Shown here: piece after piece, positions 37,676-48,045 of the stretch
How positions within the stretch are numbered: position 1 is the stretch's first letter
Layout of the letters: each line of letters starts with the position of its first letter
Assembly: GCA_963082975.1 (NCBI GenBank)
Contig: OY720348.1
Span: 17,041,146-17,105,145 of the forward strand
Length of the DNA stretch: 64,000 nt
Reading direction: 5' to 3'
Source of the DNA: Labia minor
Lineage: Eukaryota; Arthropoda; Insecta; Dermaptera; Spongiphoridae
Position numbers and translations under genes: made by a program
The notes under the pieces: generated by a model
The model's database searches: none
What the model was told of the DNA's origin: nothing
What the model saw: the letters and a program-made list of their open reading frames with translations, nothing else

Positions 37676-38240
37676 TCTTATTACAAACATTTAAATCCTT
37701 TTAACCTTTTAAATTTCTTATTTTATTTGCAGTTAATTTTTATAAGAAAGGATTTCTCGATGTCCTTGTACATAGACTTCCACCTATATATATATAAATT
37801 ATATAAACATAAATACAAATATATATATATACTTATAAATCGTCTTCTCTTTTTTCTTGGATGTACTTTAGCAAAGTCTTGTCTTGCTTTTTCAAGATAT
37901 TTTTCTTATGCTTCTCCTTCTAATACATTCGAGTATATTTCTTGATCTTTAATTTTTAGTTCTCCATCAGTAAATTTTTCTAAAATCTTCTTGGCTGAAT
38001 CTTCTCTTAATAATCGAACAGAAGGCTCTGCATCCCCTTGGTTAAATTCTATAAGAGCCACCTCGGCGCTATATTCTGAAGTTAACACTTCTTTGATATC
38101 TATTCGAGTGATTTCTTCTCCAGTAAATCCAGTTAAATGAATAATAGCATTCTTTGCTAAGTTTGGAACCGATGTTTGTTGTTTTCCCTTATTCTTTAGA
38201 GCATGCTTGTCTAAAGTGCGGCCTAAAACCCTTTGAGATA

Positions 38241-39524
38241 CAGGGTGTTCGGGATAAATTTGACATATTTATAATTGATTATATTTTTCTGTAGGTTAGA
38301 GGTATTAACATAAACTACTACTCATTTAAAAGTTTGAACCTTTCTTTATTCATATAAAAGATGGCAGAAAGATTGGATGACTGGAAGCCACCTGAATCAT
38401 GGAAGAGAATAACTTGCATCATGATGATACGCGCCGGCCATCAAAATAAGGATTTTATGACTAATACCCAAGGCTCCCTGAACACAATAAAAACAATCAG
38501 GCATAAACTAGAGACTTGCAATGGTGACTAGGAGGATGTAGAAAGAAGAAAGATCCCAAGTAGACGATCTGATTGCGTTTGTACAGCAGAAATCCTCGCA
38601 AATATGCAGAAACAGGTGTTAAAGAACCCTGGCATTGGAATTCGGACTTTGTCACGTGAAATGAATATTGCAACCTCTACTATGAAGCTTGCACTCAATG
38701 AAGACCTTCGCTACAATTCATACAAGCGCCTTAAAGTTCAGCTACTCACAGAAAATAGTTATCTGGAAATTTCTACGACTTCACCAATCCAAATGTTTGG
38801 CCTCCAAACAGGCACGGCCCGAGCTCTTATGGCGCCCTAGGCCAAGGGTCTAAAGTTCGCCCCATATGTTTTAACAAGCAAAAAAAAAAGAATCAACTAA
38901 AAAATTTTTGTTTGTTATTAAAAAAATATTTTTATTTATCTTCCTAAAAAGGAGATATCTTGGTATGATATCAACATTATATTTTTAAAAATGTAATAAT
39001 TTACTACATATTTTAAATAAACGCAATTTTTTTATTGCGTACCATAATTTTTTATTTACTATTAAGTCTTATAAGCCCTGATATCTTGCGAAGGATTAAT
39101 TTTTTTTTCATAATGGCGCCCCTGCCAGCCAAGCGCCCCGAGCCATGGCCTTACTGGCTCGGCTCTAGGGCCGGCCCTGCCTCCAAACTCCCCAGACCTT
39201 AACCCCATGCATTATTTTGTATGTGGCACATTTGAAAAAAAAAGACACCAATCATACTTCCAGTAATACAAAAGCCCAGTTTATGGTAAAATTAAAGCAG
39301 TTTTTGAGGCCCTTCTCAGAGAGACTGTAGCATCAGCTTGTTCGAGGTTCCGAAGAAGGATTGAAGCTGTGATCGATGCTAATGGAGGTTATTTTGAGTG
39401 AATCTTGTTGATAGTATTGCAATTTACTCTGCCTGTAATTTTTTTTTGTCAATTCATTAAATTTAATAGTTAGAAAGATTTTCTTTTTCCTTTCGAAACT
39501 GTCAAATTTATGTCGAACACCCTT
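38241..39524 (+). mobile_element. mariner/Tc1-type element, internally deleted
   Basis: Inverted ends CAGGGTGTTCGGGATAAATT and, inverted, AAGGGTGTTCGACATAAATT, with TA on each side (38239, 39525). The coding remnant reads MAERLDDWKPPESWK near 38361 with an internal TAG, then a helix-turn-helix part (KNPGIGIRTLSREMNIATST). After the hAT insertion comes PPNSPDLNPMHYFV and, at the end, RFRRRIEAVIDANGGYF. The central catalytic region is missing and the frame is broken, so it is inactive. Its empty target site is preserved at 57790. Confidence 0.85.
38809..39179. mobile_element. 371 bp hAT-type MITE nested in the mariner
   Basis: Ends are CAGGCACGGCCCGAGCTC and TCTAGGGCCGGCCCTG, with a perfect 8 bp duplication CCTCCAAA (38801-38808, 39180-39187). 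Removing it restores the mariner reading WPPNSPDLNP across the junction. Non-coding. Confidence 0.92.
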
Positions 39525-39607
39525 TATAATTTTATAAATATTTCTATAATTCAAATAAAAAAATTATAATAAAAAGAAGTTATTTTATTTTAATAAAACT
39601 ATATATA

Positions 39608-39720
39608 CAGTAATACCTCTCTACAAGGACATTCTCAAAATACTCTTAAAAACTATGTTTATCGTGAATTAAAATGAATGAAGTAACTATTAGACGTGTC
39701 CTTATAGAGAGGTTTTACTG
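39608..39720. mobile_element. 113 bp pogo-like MITE
   Basis: Inverted ends CAGTAATACCTCTCTACAAG and the inverse of CAGTAAAACCTCTCTATAAG, flanked by TA on both sides. The same element in inverted orientation is at 57596-57708, inside the duplicated La block, so it was there before the duplication. Confidence 0.88.
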
Positions 39721-39732
39721 TAGTTAATTTTA

Positions 39733-39890
39733 TTTACATTTGGTCTGTGGTGCGGACAATGTCGAAAAGAGCGTGGGAGAGATGGGAGAAAATACTAGTT
39801 AGATGTGTGCAGCTCAGAATAGGGACACTTGGAAAAATGATGTTACTGCGGCCAAACAATTTCGAGTTCCGTGGACCCACAAAGATAGAT
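39733..39890 (+). mobile_element. LINE 3' end fragment
   Basis: The frame AAQNRDTWKNDVTAAKQFRVP matches the ORF2 C-terminus seen at 33255 and 49500. Here the stop codon is TGG. It starts where the La-block homology ends. Confidence 0.6.
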
Positions 39891-40087
39891 CTTTCAATTT
39901 TTAAAGATATCACTATTAAATATAACTTAACAGTTTCTATAGAATTATCAATTAATTAATTAATAATTTTAATTAATAATTATTCTATACAAATACAGAT
40001 CTATGAAATAAAAGAACAAATAAAATTATTATATTTATTCTAAAAACAAATATAATTTGAATTTAAATAATGCCACACACAATTTTT

Positions 40088-40350
40088 TTAAATTCGCACC
40101 TCTAGTGGATGCAAAGAGTACTAACACTAACACACACATAGGGATAGTTGGTGAGACGAATATCGTTGCTAACTTCCTCGGTGACATTTCCACACACATA
40201 TAGGGCTAATATCGTTGCTAACTTCCACGGTGACATTTTTAAATTCGCAGTGGCACCTCTTGTGGATGCAAAGAGTACTAACACTAACGCACACACATAG
40301 GGATAGTCGGTGAGACGAATATCGTTGCTAACATCCCGGTTGACATATTT
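40088..40350. repeat. About 157 bp tandem repeat, two units
   Basis: TTAAATTCGCACCTCTAGTG and GATGCAAAGAGTACTAACAC recur with a 157 bp offset. The AATATCGTTGCTAAC motif appears at about 40158, 40208, 40318 and again at 40827. It sits upstream of C2H2 gene B. Confidence 0.75.
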
Positions 40351-40635
40351 TTTTTATCTCAGAAAAGTTAACTATTGCAAAAATCCTAAAGTCGGTCTAC
40401 TTTTCAGCATAATGTATAATAATTTGGTTAAATTAATAATTTTGGTAATTAAAAAAATACATTAATAAATATATTTTTTGTTTATATTTATTTTCTGTAA
40501 TCTTTTTTCCATTAAACTAATGATAATTTATTTTTTTAATTGACTAATCATCAGAGAATGATTGCCACAACATTTTTTTTTATACATATATGCATATCAA
40601 AACGGCCTGCAGTTGAAATAAAATAAAATTTAAAG

Positions 40636-40842
40636 AGCTTTTTCTTCATAAGAAAATTTTTGCTGACATAATTTTCAACAAAAAAGACCCGAAATTTAAT
40701 GATATATTAACATTAAGATCAATGGAAAATATAATGTTTTGGTACATACAATATGGCGGCTGTGACGTCAGATAGGCGACAAGTTTTGTTCCAAATGTTC
40801 ACCTCCTACCTCCCTGGTGACACCTAATATCGTTGCTAACAT
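40636..40842 (+). repeat. Duplicated upstream block of C2H2 gene B
   Basis: About 205 bp (AGCTTTTTCTTCATAAGA ... CTCCCTGGTGACACC) is repeated at 44172-44366 before gene C. A TGACGTCA octamer at 40763 is TGATGTCA in the gene C copy. Confidence 0.8.
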
Positions 40843-40898
40843 CCACGATTAATTTTTGGTTTATCTCAGAAAAGTTGACTATTTAAAGACAGTTTGTT

Positions 40899-40919
40899 AT
40901 TTTGATTGTAAATCAAAAT
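40899..40919. promoter_or_regulatory. Conserved palindrome upstream of C2H2 gene B
   Basis: The same 9 bp arms and GTA centre as before gene A, 90 bp before the start codon. Confidence 0.5.
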
Positions 40920-41008
40920 CAAAATCATTTATATGACAGGCACTCGGGTTTATATTACTTATTACCTAGTATATATTTTATTATTGATGATACATTAATC
41001 AATTCAAA

Positions 41009-42260
41009 ATGGATCTTAATCCCCAAGAAGACACAAAATATCCAATTTATATAGGTAATTTTTATTTCTATATTTTTTTCATCTAATGTTAATTGTGACA
41101 ATAATTATTTTTTTTTAATATTATTTGTAATGTATTTATTTCTTAAATTGAATTACATAATAGTTAGATATATAAAAATATAATGATTTAAAATAATGAA
41201 AACAATTCTTTTTTTAGGTCCTCTATATTCTTGTGTAAATTGTCAAACGAATTTTATAAGTGAGGAATTTTTATCTAAACATCTAAAAAAATGTTTTCAT
41301 AAAAAAATATTTTCAATTTTCAAAAATGATGTAAAATTCAACAAGGATACAGAGAAATATTTGGAGGAAAAATTTAAACAAGAAACTGATTCTAATCATA
41401 CTGAGGATAATCGTTTTCAATGTAATTATTGTGTAAAGAAATTTAATGTGAAATCCTATTTGAAAAAACATTTATTAATTCATTCAGGAGAAAAACCTTT
41501 TGAATGTAATTATTGTGAAAAAAAATTTAATCTGAAATCAAATTTAAAAATACATTTATTAATTCATACGGGAGAAAAACCTTTTGAATGTAATGATTGT
41601 GAAAAGAAATTTATTAAAAAATCACAGTTAGATAATCATTTATTAATTCATACAGGAGAAAAACCTTTTGAATGTAATTATTGTAAAAAGAAATTTAATC
41701 AGAGCTCAATTTTAAAAACTCATTTATTAATTCATACGGGAGAAAAACCTTTTGAATGTAATTATTGTGAAAAGAAATTTAATGTGAAATCAAATTTAAA
41801 TCAACATTTAGTAATTCATACAGGAGAAAAACCTTTTAAATGTAATTATTGTGAAAAGAAATTTAATAAACAATCAAATTTAAAAGCTCATTTATTAATT
41901 CATACAGGAGAAAATTCTCTTGAATGTAATTATTGTGAAATGAAATTTAATGTTAAATCAATTTTAAATAGACATTTACTAATTCATACAGGAGAAAAAC
42001 CTTTTGAATGTTATTATTGTGAAAAGAAATTTAATCTGAAAGGAAATTTAAAAACTCATTTATTAATTCATACAGGAGAAACTCCTTTTGAATGCAATTA
42101 TTGTCAAAAGAAATTTAATCGGAAATCACATTTAAATTCACATTTATTAATTCATACATTGAAAAAACCTTTTGAATGTAATTATTGTGAAAAGAAATTT
42201 AATCTGAAATCACATTTAAAAACACATTTATTAATTCATACAGGAGAAAAAACCTTTTGA
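41009..42260 (+). CDS. C2H2 zinc-finger protein B, truncated by a frameshift
   Basis: Exon 1 is 41009-41054 and exon 2 is 41218-42260, with the same gene structure as A; 362 residues. The N-terminal unit ([20 protein letters not shown]) precedes ten fingers. After the tenth, an extra A in a run of six (about 42246-42251; the linker normally has five) shifts the frame, and translation ends at once at 42258-42260. The lost reading frame continues for two more fingers to 42417. One downstream finger has Ser for the second Cys, which suggests relaxed constraint after truncation. The product could still bind DNA with ten fingers. Alternatively, the extra A is an assembly error and the gene is intact. 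Confidence 0.8.
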
Positions 42261-42417
42261 ATGTAATTATTCTGAAAAGAAATATAATCTGAAATCAAAT
42301 TTAAAAACACATTTATTAATTCATACAGGAGAAAAACCTTTTGAATGTAATTATTGTGAAAAGAAATTTAAACAAAAATCAAATTTAATTAAACATTTAT
42401 TAATACATAATGTTTGA
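42261..42417 (+). pseudogene. Out-of-frame last two fingers of gene B
   Basis: In the shifted frame it reads [19 protein letters not shown] and [19 protein letters not shown], ending HNV-stop exactly like genes A and C. The first finger has lost a zinc-binding Cys. Confidence 0.85.
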
Positions 42418-43302
42418 AAAATAGGCTTAATAATGAAAACAAGGTTTTCTTTAAATATAGCTTATATACTTTATAGCACAAATTGTAGTTTAAATCAATA
42501 AAAATCTGATCTATTTAAAGTAGTATTTATATTTATTATTTTATTTGGTCCATTAATAAATTCATTAATACTAATTATCTATTCAATTTAAGAATCCTAT
42601 CATTTTATTATTCATATGTTAATTTATTTATTATTTATTTATACAAGTCTAAAATATGTCTAATTATTTTTTCATTTTACTAATCTATAATTCCCTTCCT
42701 ATCGTTGAACAGTAAAAATGGACGTCGGCGACAAATGTTTTTTTTTGGAGACTTTTTAAAAATTCTCGAATAAACCTTAATCTTCAGGCTACCTAATGAC
42801 ACCTTGAGAAAATTTTTAGTGCTTATAGCGATTTTTAAAATAAAATTGGGAAACAAAAGATGTCCATCTGGTCTCCCCTATATTGATATTTTCAATAGAC
42901 CTTGTATTTAGGATAAGAATACTGATAAAAATAATCTGAGAATATTTTTAACATTCCAGTAAAGGAAAAAAAATCTTAAAACAATACATTTAAATATTCC
43001 AATTTATGAAACTTAAAGAAAATTTATAAACTATGTACAGGAACAAATTTTCTTATCCAAATTTTATTTAATTATTAGAATACAAGCGGATGCTTAATCC
43101 AACGTAAAGTAAGTTAAAAGACTCGATAATATTAAGAGTAAATAGATAGATATAGTAAAAGAGGGGACACATACATATCATAATTAGAATACATTAATAA
43201 AAGTAAGCAGACCTGTATCATCATATTTCAATAACATTATTTTTATATAATTAAATAATTAAATATTTTATTAATAGTTTGTTTTATCGTTTAAATTAAG
43301 GC
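42418..43302. other. 3' flank of gene B, no gene
   Basis: The first 250 bp match the 3' flanks of genes A and C (AATAAA signals, TTTAAATCAATAAAAAT), so the duplications include downstream DNA. The rest is AT-rich with no recognised feature. Confidence 0.6.
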
Positions 43303-43570
43303 GCTACAATGTAGAAGCTACCGCAGCTGGTTCTCATTCTCGAGGTCCCGGGTTCAAGTCCCGGGCTTGACAAGTGAATTTCTCTAGCTGGGGTCTATGG
43401 GTTGGAGTCAACCCAGCTCCGGGATCAAAATTGGGAAGCTATTTGATAAAAAGTAGCGCCTCCGATCAAGAAAATCAAGGTAAAGGTTGAGATGACCCGT
43501 TCTACTGATAATAGGACACCTCATTGATATAACCGACTTGATAGGCGTTGTCCTTGCGTAGGACGTACAA
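43303..43570 (+). mobile_element. tRNA-derived SINE
   Basis: B-box in TCCCGGGTTCAAGTCCCGGG (about 43347), with A-box-like GAAGCTACCGCAGCTGG upstream. The body includes TTGGGAAGCTATTTGATAAA and ACCGACTTGATAGGCG, which recur without the tRNA-like head at 31528-31645. No acceptor stem, so not a functional tRNA. Confidence 0.6.
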
Positions 43571-43612
43571 AAGTCAGAGGTGTTTTTTATCGTTTAAATA
43601 AAATAAAATGTT

Positions 43613-43900
43613 AATTGTCGAGATTAGTTGTCATGTCATGGATTTGGATAAAACTTCGATATTCCTTTCTTAATTCTAAAGAAACTTACCTTATGCAATA
43701 TTTCTCTGTCTCTTATAGTTTACGAGATAAAAAAAATTAAAGTTTAACAGATTAGCTGGTTATAAACGTCGAAATGTGCACCCATTAAGTAATGTTTTAT
43801 TGGCGAATACACTAATTTTCGGTTTTATTCGGTTCGGTTTGAATATAAGGAAATTATTTAATTATTAATTTTTCTAATTTTTCTATATCCAATCCGAACT
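43613..43900. repeat. Fragment of the foldback family at 31453
   Basis: ATTAGTTGTCATGTCATGG and TAGTTTACGAGATAAAAA through GAACGTCGAAATGT-like and CGGTTTTATTCGGTTCG sequence follow the same order as 31470-31830, with internal differences. The right inverted end is absent. Confidence 0.55.
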
Positions 43901-43918
43901 AAAAATAAACCCAGATAA

Positions 43919-44171
43919 TAAAAAAATATTTTCAATTTTCAAAAATGATGTAAAACTCAAAAAGGATACCGAGAAATATTTAGACGAAAAATTTAAAGAA
44001 GAAACTGATTCAAACCATACTGAGGACAATAGTTTTCAATGTAATTATTGTGAAAAAATGTGAAATCAAATTTGATAAAACATTTATTAATTCATTCAGG
44101 AAAAAAAACCTTTTGGATGTAATTATTGTAAAAAGAAATTTAATCTGAAATCAAATTTAAAAATACATTTA
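43919..44171 (+). pseudogene. Truncated C2H2 paralogue relic
   Basis: Homologous to exon 2 of genes A-C from the FSIFKNDVK region through about two fingers, with a deletion that removes part of the first finger, then TGA and another frame break. Both ends are abrupt; the right end joins directly to the duplicated upstream block of gene C at 44172. Confidence 0.85.
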
Positions 44172-44365
44172 AGCTTTTTCTTCATGAGAAAATTTTTGCT
44201 CACATTATTTTCAACAAAAAAGGCCCGAAATTTAATGATATATTAACATTAAGATCAATGGAAAATATAATGTTTTGGTACAAACAATATGGCGGCTGTG
44301 ATGTCAAATAGGCAACAAGTTTTGTTCCAAATGTTCACCTCCTACCTCCCTGGTGACAGCTAATA

Positions 44366-44380
44366 TTGATTGTAAATCAA
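44366..44380. promoter_or_regulatory. Shortened palindrome upstream of C2H2 gene C
   Basis: TTGATT-GTA-AATCAA. The outer bases that extend the arms in genes A and B have changed. It lies 120 bp before the start codon. Confidence 0.45.
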
Positions 44381-44499
44381 AAACAAAATCTAAAACATTT
44401 TATATTTATATTTTTAAATTTATATGACAGACAATCGGGTTTATATTACTTATTACCTAGTATATATTTTATTATTGATGATACATTAATCAATTCAAA

Positions 44500-46668
44500 A
44501 TGGATCTTTATACCCAAGAAGACACAAAATTTCCAATTTATATAGGTAATTTTTATTTCTATGTTTTTTCATCTAATGTAATGTTAATTGTCACTAAAAT
44601 TATTTTTTTTAATTAATTATTTATACTGATATTATTCCTTTAATTGAATTATATAATAGTTAGATATATAAAAATATAATGATTTAAAATAATGAAAACA
44701 ATTATTTTTTTAGGTCCTCTATATTCGTGTGTATATTGTCAAAAGAATTTTATAAGTGAGGAATTTTTATGTAAACATCTAAAAAAATGTTTTCATAAAA
44801 AAATATTTTCAATTTTCAAAAATGAGGTAAAATTCAACAAGGATACAGAGAAATATTTGGAGGAAAAATTTAAAGAAGAAACTGATTCAAACCATACTGA
44901 GGACAATCGTTTTCAATGTAATTATTGTGAAAAGAAATTTAATGTGAAATCAAATTTAAATAAACATTTATTAATTCATACAGGAGAAAAACCTTTTGAA
45001 TGTAATTATTGTGAAAAGAAATTTAATCAGAGCTCATCTTTAAATAAACATTTATTAAATCATACAGAAGAAAAACATTTTGAATGTAATTATTGTGAAA
45101 AAAAATTTAATCGGAAATCATCTTTAAATAGACATTTACTAATTCATACAGGAGAAAAAGCTTTTGAATGTAATTATTGTGAAAAGAAATTTAATTTGAA
45201 ATCAAATTTAATTAAACATTTAGTAATTCATACAGGAGAAAAACCTTTTGAATGTAATTATTGTAAAAAGAAATTTAATCAGAGCTCAATTTTAAAAACT
45301 CATTTATTAATTCATACGGGAGAAAAAGCTTTTGAATGTAATTATTGTCAAAAAAAATTTAATCGGAAATCACATTTAAATACACATTTATTAATTCATA
45401 TAGGAGAAAAACCTTTTGAATGTAATTATTGTGAAAAGAAATTTAATTCGAAATCAAATTTAATTAAACATTTAGTAATGCATACAGGAGAAAAACCTTT
45501 TGAATGTAATTATTGTGAAAAAAAATTTAATCGGAAATCACATTTAAATACACATTTATTAATTCATATAGGAGAAAAACCTTTTGAATGTAATTATTGT
45601 GAAAAAAAATTTAATCGGAAATCATCTTTAAATAGACATTTACTAATTCATACAGGAGAAAAAGCTTTTGAATGTAATTATTGTGAAAAGAAATTTAATT
45701 TGAAATCAAATTTAATTAAACATTTAGTAATTCATACAGGAGAAAAACCTTTTGAATGTAATTATTGTAAAAAGAAATTTAATCAGAGCTCAATTTTAAA
45801 AACTCATTTATTAATTCATACGGGAGAAAAACCTTTTGAATGTAATTATTGTGAAAAGAAATTTAATGTGAAATCAAATTTAAATCAACATTTAGTAATT
45901 CATACAGGAGAAAAACCCTTTAAATGTAATTATTGTGAAAAGAAATTTAATATGAAATCAAATTTAAAAACACATTTATTAATTCATACAGGAGAAAAAC
46001 CTTTTGAATGTAATTATTGTGAAAAGAAATTTAATCTGAAATCAATTTTAAATACACATTTATTAATTCACACTGGAGAAAAATATTTTAAATGTAATTA
46101 TTGCGAAAAAAAATTTATTAAGAAATCAACTTTAAATAGACATTTACTAATTCATACAGGAGAAAGTCCTTTTGAATGTAATTATTGTGAAAAGAAATTT
46201 AATCTGAAATCAAATTTAAATAAACATTTATTAATTCATACAGGAGAAAAACCTTTTGAATGTAACTATTGTGAAAAGAAATTTAATCAGAGCTCATCTT
46301 TAACTAAACATTTATTAATTCATACAGAAGAAAAACATTTTGAATGTAATTATTGTAAAAAAAAATTTAATCGGAAATCAACTTTAAATAGACATTTACT
46401 AATTCATACAGGAGAAAAACCCTATGAATGTAATTATTGTGAAAAGAAATTTAATTTGAAATCAAATTTAATTAAACATTTAGTAATTCATACAGGTGAA
46501 AAACCTTTTGAATGTAATTATTGTAAAAAGAAATTTAATCAGAAATCAAATTTAAATCAACATTTAGTAATTCATACAGGAGAAAATCCTTTTGAATGTA
46601 ATTATTGTGAAAAGAAATTTACTGATAAATCAACTTTAGATAAACATTTATTAATACATAATGTTTGA
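44500..46668 (+). CDS. C2H2 zinc-finger protein C (21 fingers)
   Basis: Exon 1 is 44500-44545 and exon 2 is 44714-46668, giving 666 residues, an intact frame ending HNV like its paralogues. Exon 1 reads MDLYTQEDTKFPIYI. The N-terminal divergent finger (CVYCQKNFISEEF) and acidic/basic spacer are followed by 21 fingers, all with complete C2H2 ligands. Fingers 3-5 (RKSS, LKSN, QSSI at the recognition helix) recur as fingers 9-11, showing expansion by block duplication. Variation is concentrated at helix positions -1, 3 and 6. This is probably a nuclear DNA-binding protein with a long composite target; no effector domain is recognised. It shares promoter-proximal and 3' flanking DNA with gene B. 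Confidence 0.9.
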
Positions 46669-47594
46669 AAAATAGGCTTAATAATGAAAACAAGATTTTC
46701 TTTAAATATAGCTTATATACTTTATAGCACAAATTATAGTTTAAATCAATAAAAATGTGATTTATTTAACTTAGTTTTTATATTTACTATTTTATTTGGT
46801 CCATTAATAAATACATTAAAACTAATTATTTATTCCATTTAAGAATCCTATCATTTTATTATTATTCTATGTCTAATGTTTTTTCATTTTACTAATCTAT
46901 AATTGTAAATAAAATGGAAACTATAAATTTTCTAATTACATTTAAAAATTTTGCTTCATATTCATGTTCGTTTATGTTATCTATTTATTCAAGTCTAAAA
47001 TAAGTATTATAATTCTTACACGAGAAAAGCATTTTGAATTTAATTTAATCACATTTAAATTTTCATTTACTATTTCATACAAGTAAAAAGTTTTTTGTAA
47101 TGAAATTATTGTAAAAAGAAAACTAGTTAATATTTATTATTAATACATCCTGTTTGAATAAAAGCCGTAAAATGCTCATTAAAGATTATTTTTGTTTCTT
47201 TCTTTGATTAATGTTCTACACTTTCTAGTTTCATGTTCAATTCAATAAAAATATTATATATTTAACTGATTATTAATATTTATGATTGTATTTCGGCAAA
47301 AAAACATTTTCTAAATACATTTAAAAATCTTGCTTCTTATTCATGTTCGTTTATCTGTTATCTATTTATTCAAGTTTAAAATAAGTCAAAAGATTCGTTC
47401 AATTTACTAATCAATAAGAATAAATTATTATAAAAATTCTAATTTTAGTTCTATACTTTTAATTTTTACACGAGAATGCAATTTGAATATACTTATTCTA
47501 ATTAATTGATTGTAAATAATGAAAAATTTGATTTATATTTTTAATTCTTTAAACTTACAGAGAACAATGTTATTGATAATATATATATATATAT
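46669..47594. other. 3' flank of gene C with finger relics
   Basis: AATAAA signals lie within 100 bp of the stop. At 47027-47160 is the same decayed finger remnant as after gene A (AAGCATTTTGAATTTAA ... GAAATTATTGTAAAAAGAA). Two further imprecise repeats of GCTTCATATTCATGTTCG lie at about 46950 and 47330. No other gene. Confidence 0.6.
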
Positions 47595-48025
47595 ACAGTC
47601 CAGTCCCATTAACGTGACTACCACGTACTTTCCACGTCAGAGTTAAATAACATATCACAGTATATATATATAGCACAGTGCAGTTGAGCTTATATAAAGG
47701 GTGTGTGTAGGCTTCGGAAAACATTTCAATCGTTGACATAATGCAGAAACGAAGCGATTTATGACTTCCAAAAGGGCATGATCATTGGTTTTCAGGCCAT
47801 TTCCGAAACGGCTGAGTTTGTGAACTGTTTGTGTCCCGCCGTGGTAAAAGTGTACCGTGCATGGCAAAATGGGACTGTTCAAAATCAGCGACGTGGCAAA
47901 TGTGGTGCACCACGGGCCATAGATGACAGAGGCGGACGACGGTTGCGGAGATGCGTTTGGGCAGATAGACGGACTACTGTGGAGCAACTGACTACCAAAT
48001 GAACATCCCAGTGAACACCTTCAAG
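47595..48025 (+). mobile_element. Tc1-type transposon, 5' fragment
   Basis: The left end ACAGTCCAGTCCCATTAACG resembles Tc1-family termini. From 47778 a frame reads MIIGFQAISETAEFVNCLCP, VVKVYRAWQNGTVQ and RAIDDRGGRRLRRCVWADRR, the paired-type helix-turn-helix region of Tc1 transposases. It is cut off before the catalytic domain, next to LINE sequence. Confidence 0.75.
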
Positions 48026-48045
48026 AACCTGTTCTTTTGTACACA

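Larger units (their letters stand above)
37841..39543 (-). pseudogene. La (SSB) gene fragment, split by a mariner
   Basis: Read on the minus strand and skipping 38241-39524, a frame starts after a splice-acceptor-like AATTATAG (39544-39551) and runs through SQRVLGRTLDKHALKNKGKQ, GFTGEEITRIDIKEVLTSEY, GDAEPSVRLLREDSAKKILE and KFTDGELKIKDQEI to VLEGEA. One in-frame TAA follows, then EKYLEKARQDFAKVHPRKKR. This is the second RRM and basic tail of the RNA-binding protein La. It is one exon with an intron edge, so the copy arose by DNA duplication rather than retroposition. The N-terminal La motif is absent. A partial second copy lies at 57330-57895. Confidence 0.7.

Noticed and set aside
47533-47987. 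Minus-strand frames over the Tc1 fragment
   Set aside because: Antisense shadows of the transposase remnant on the plus strand.
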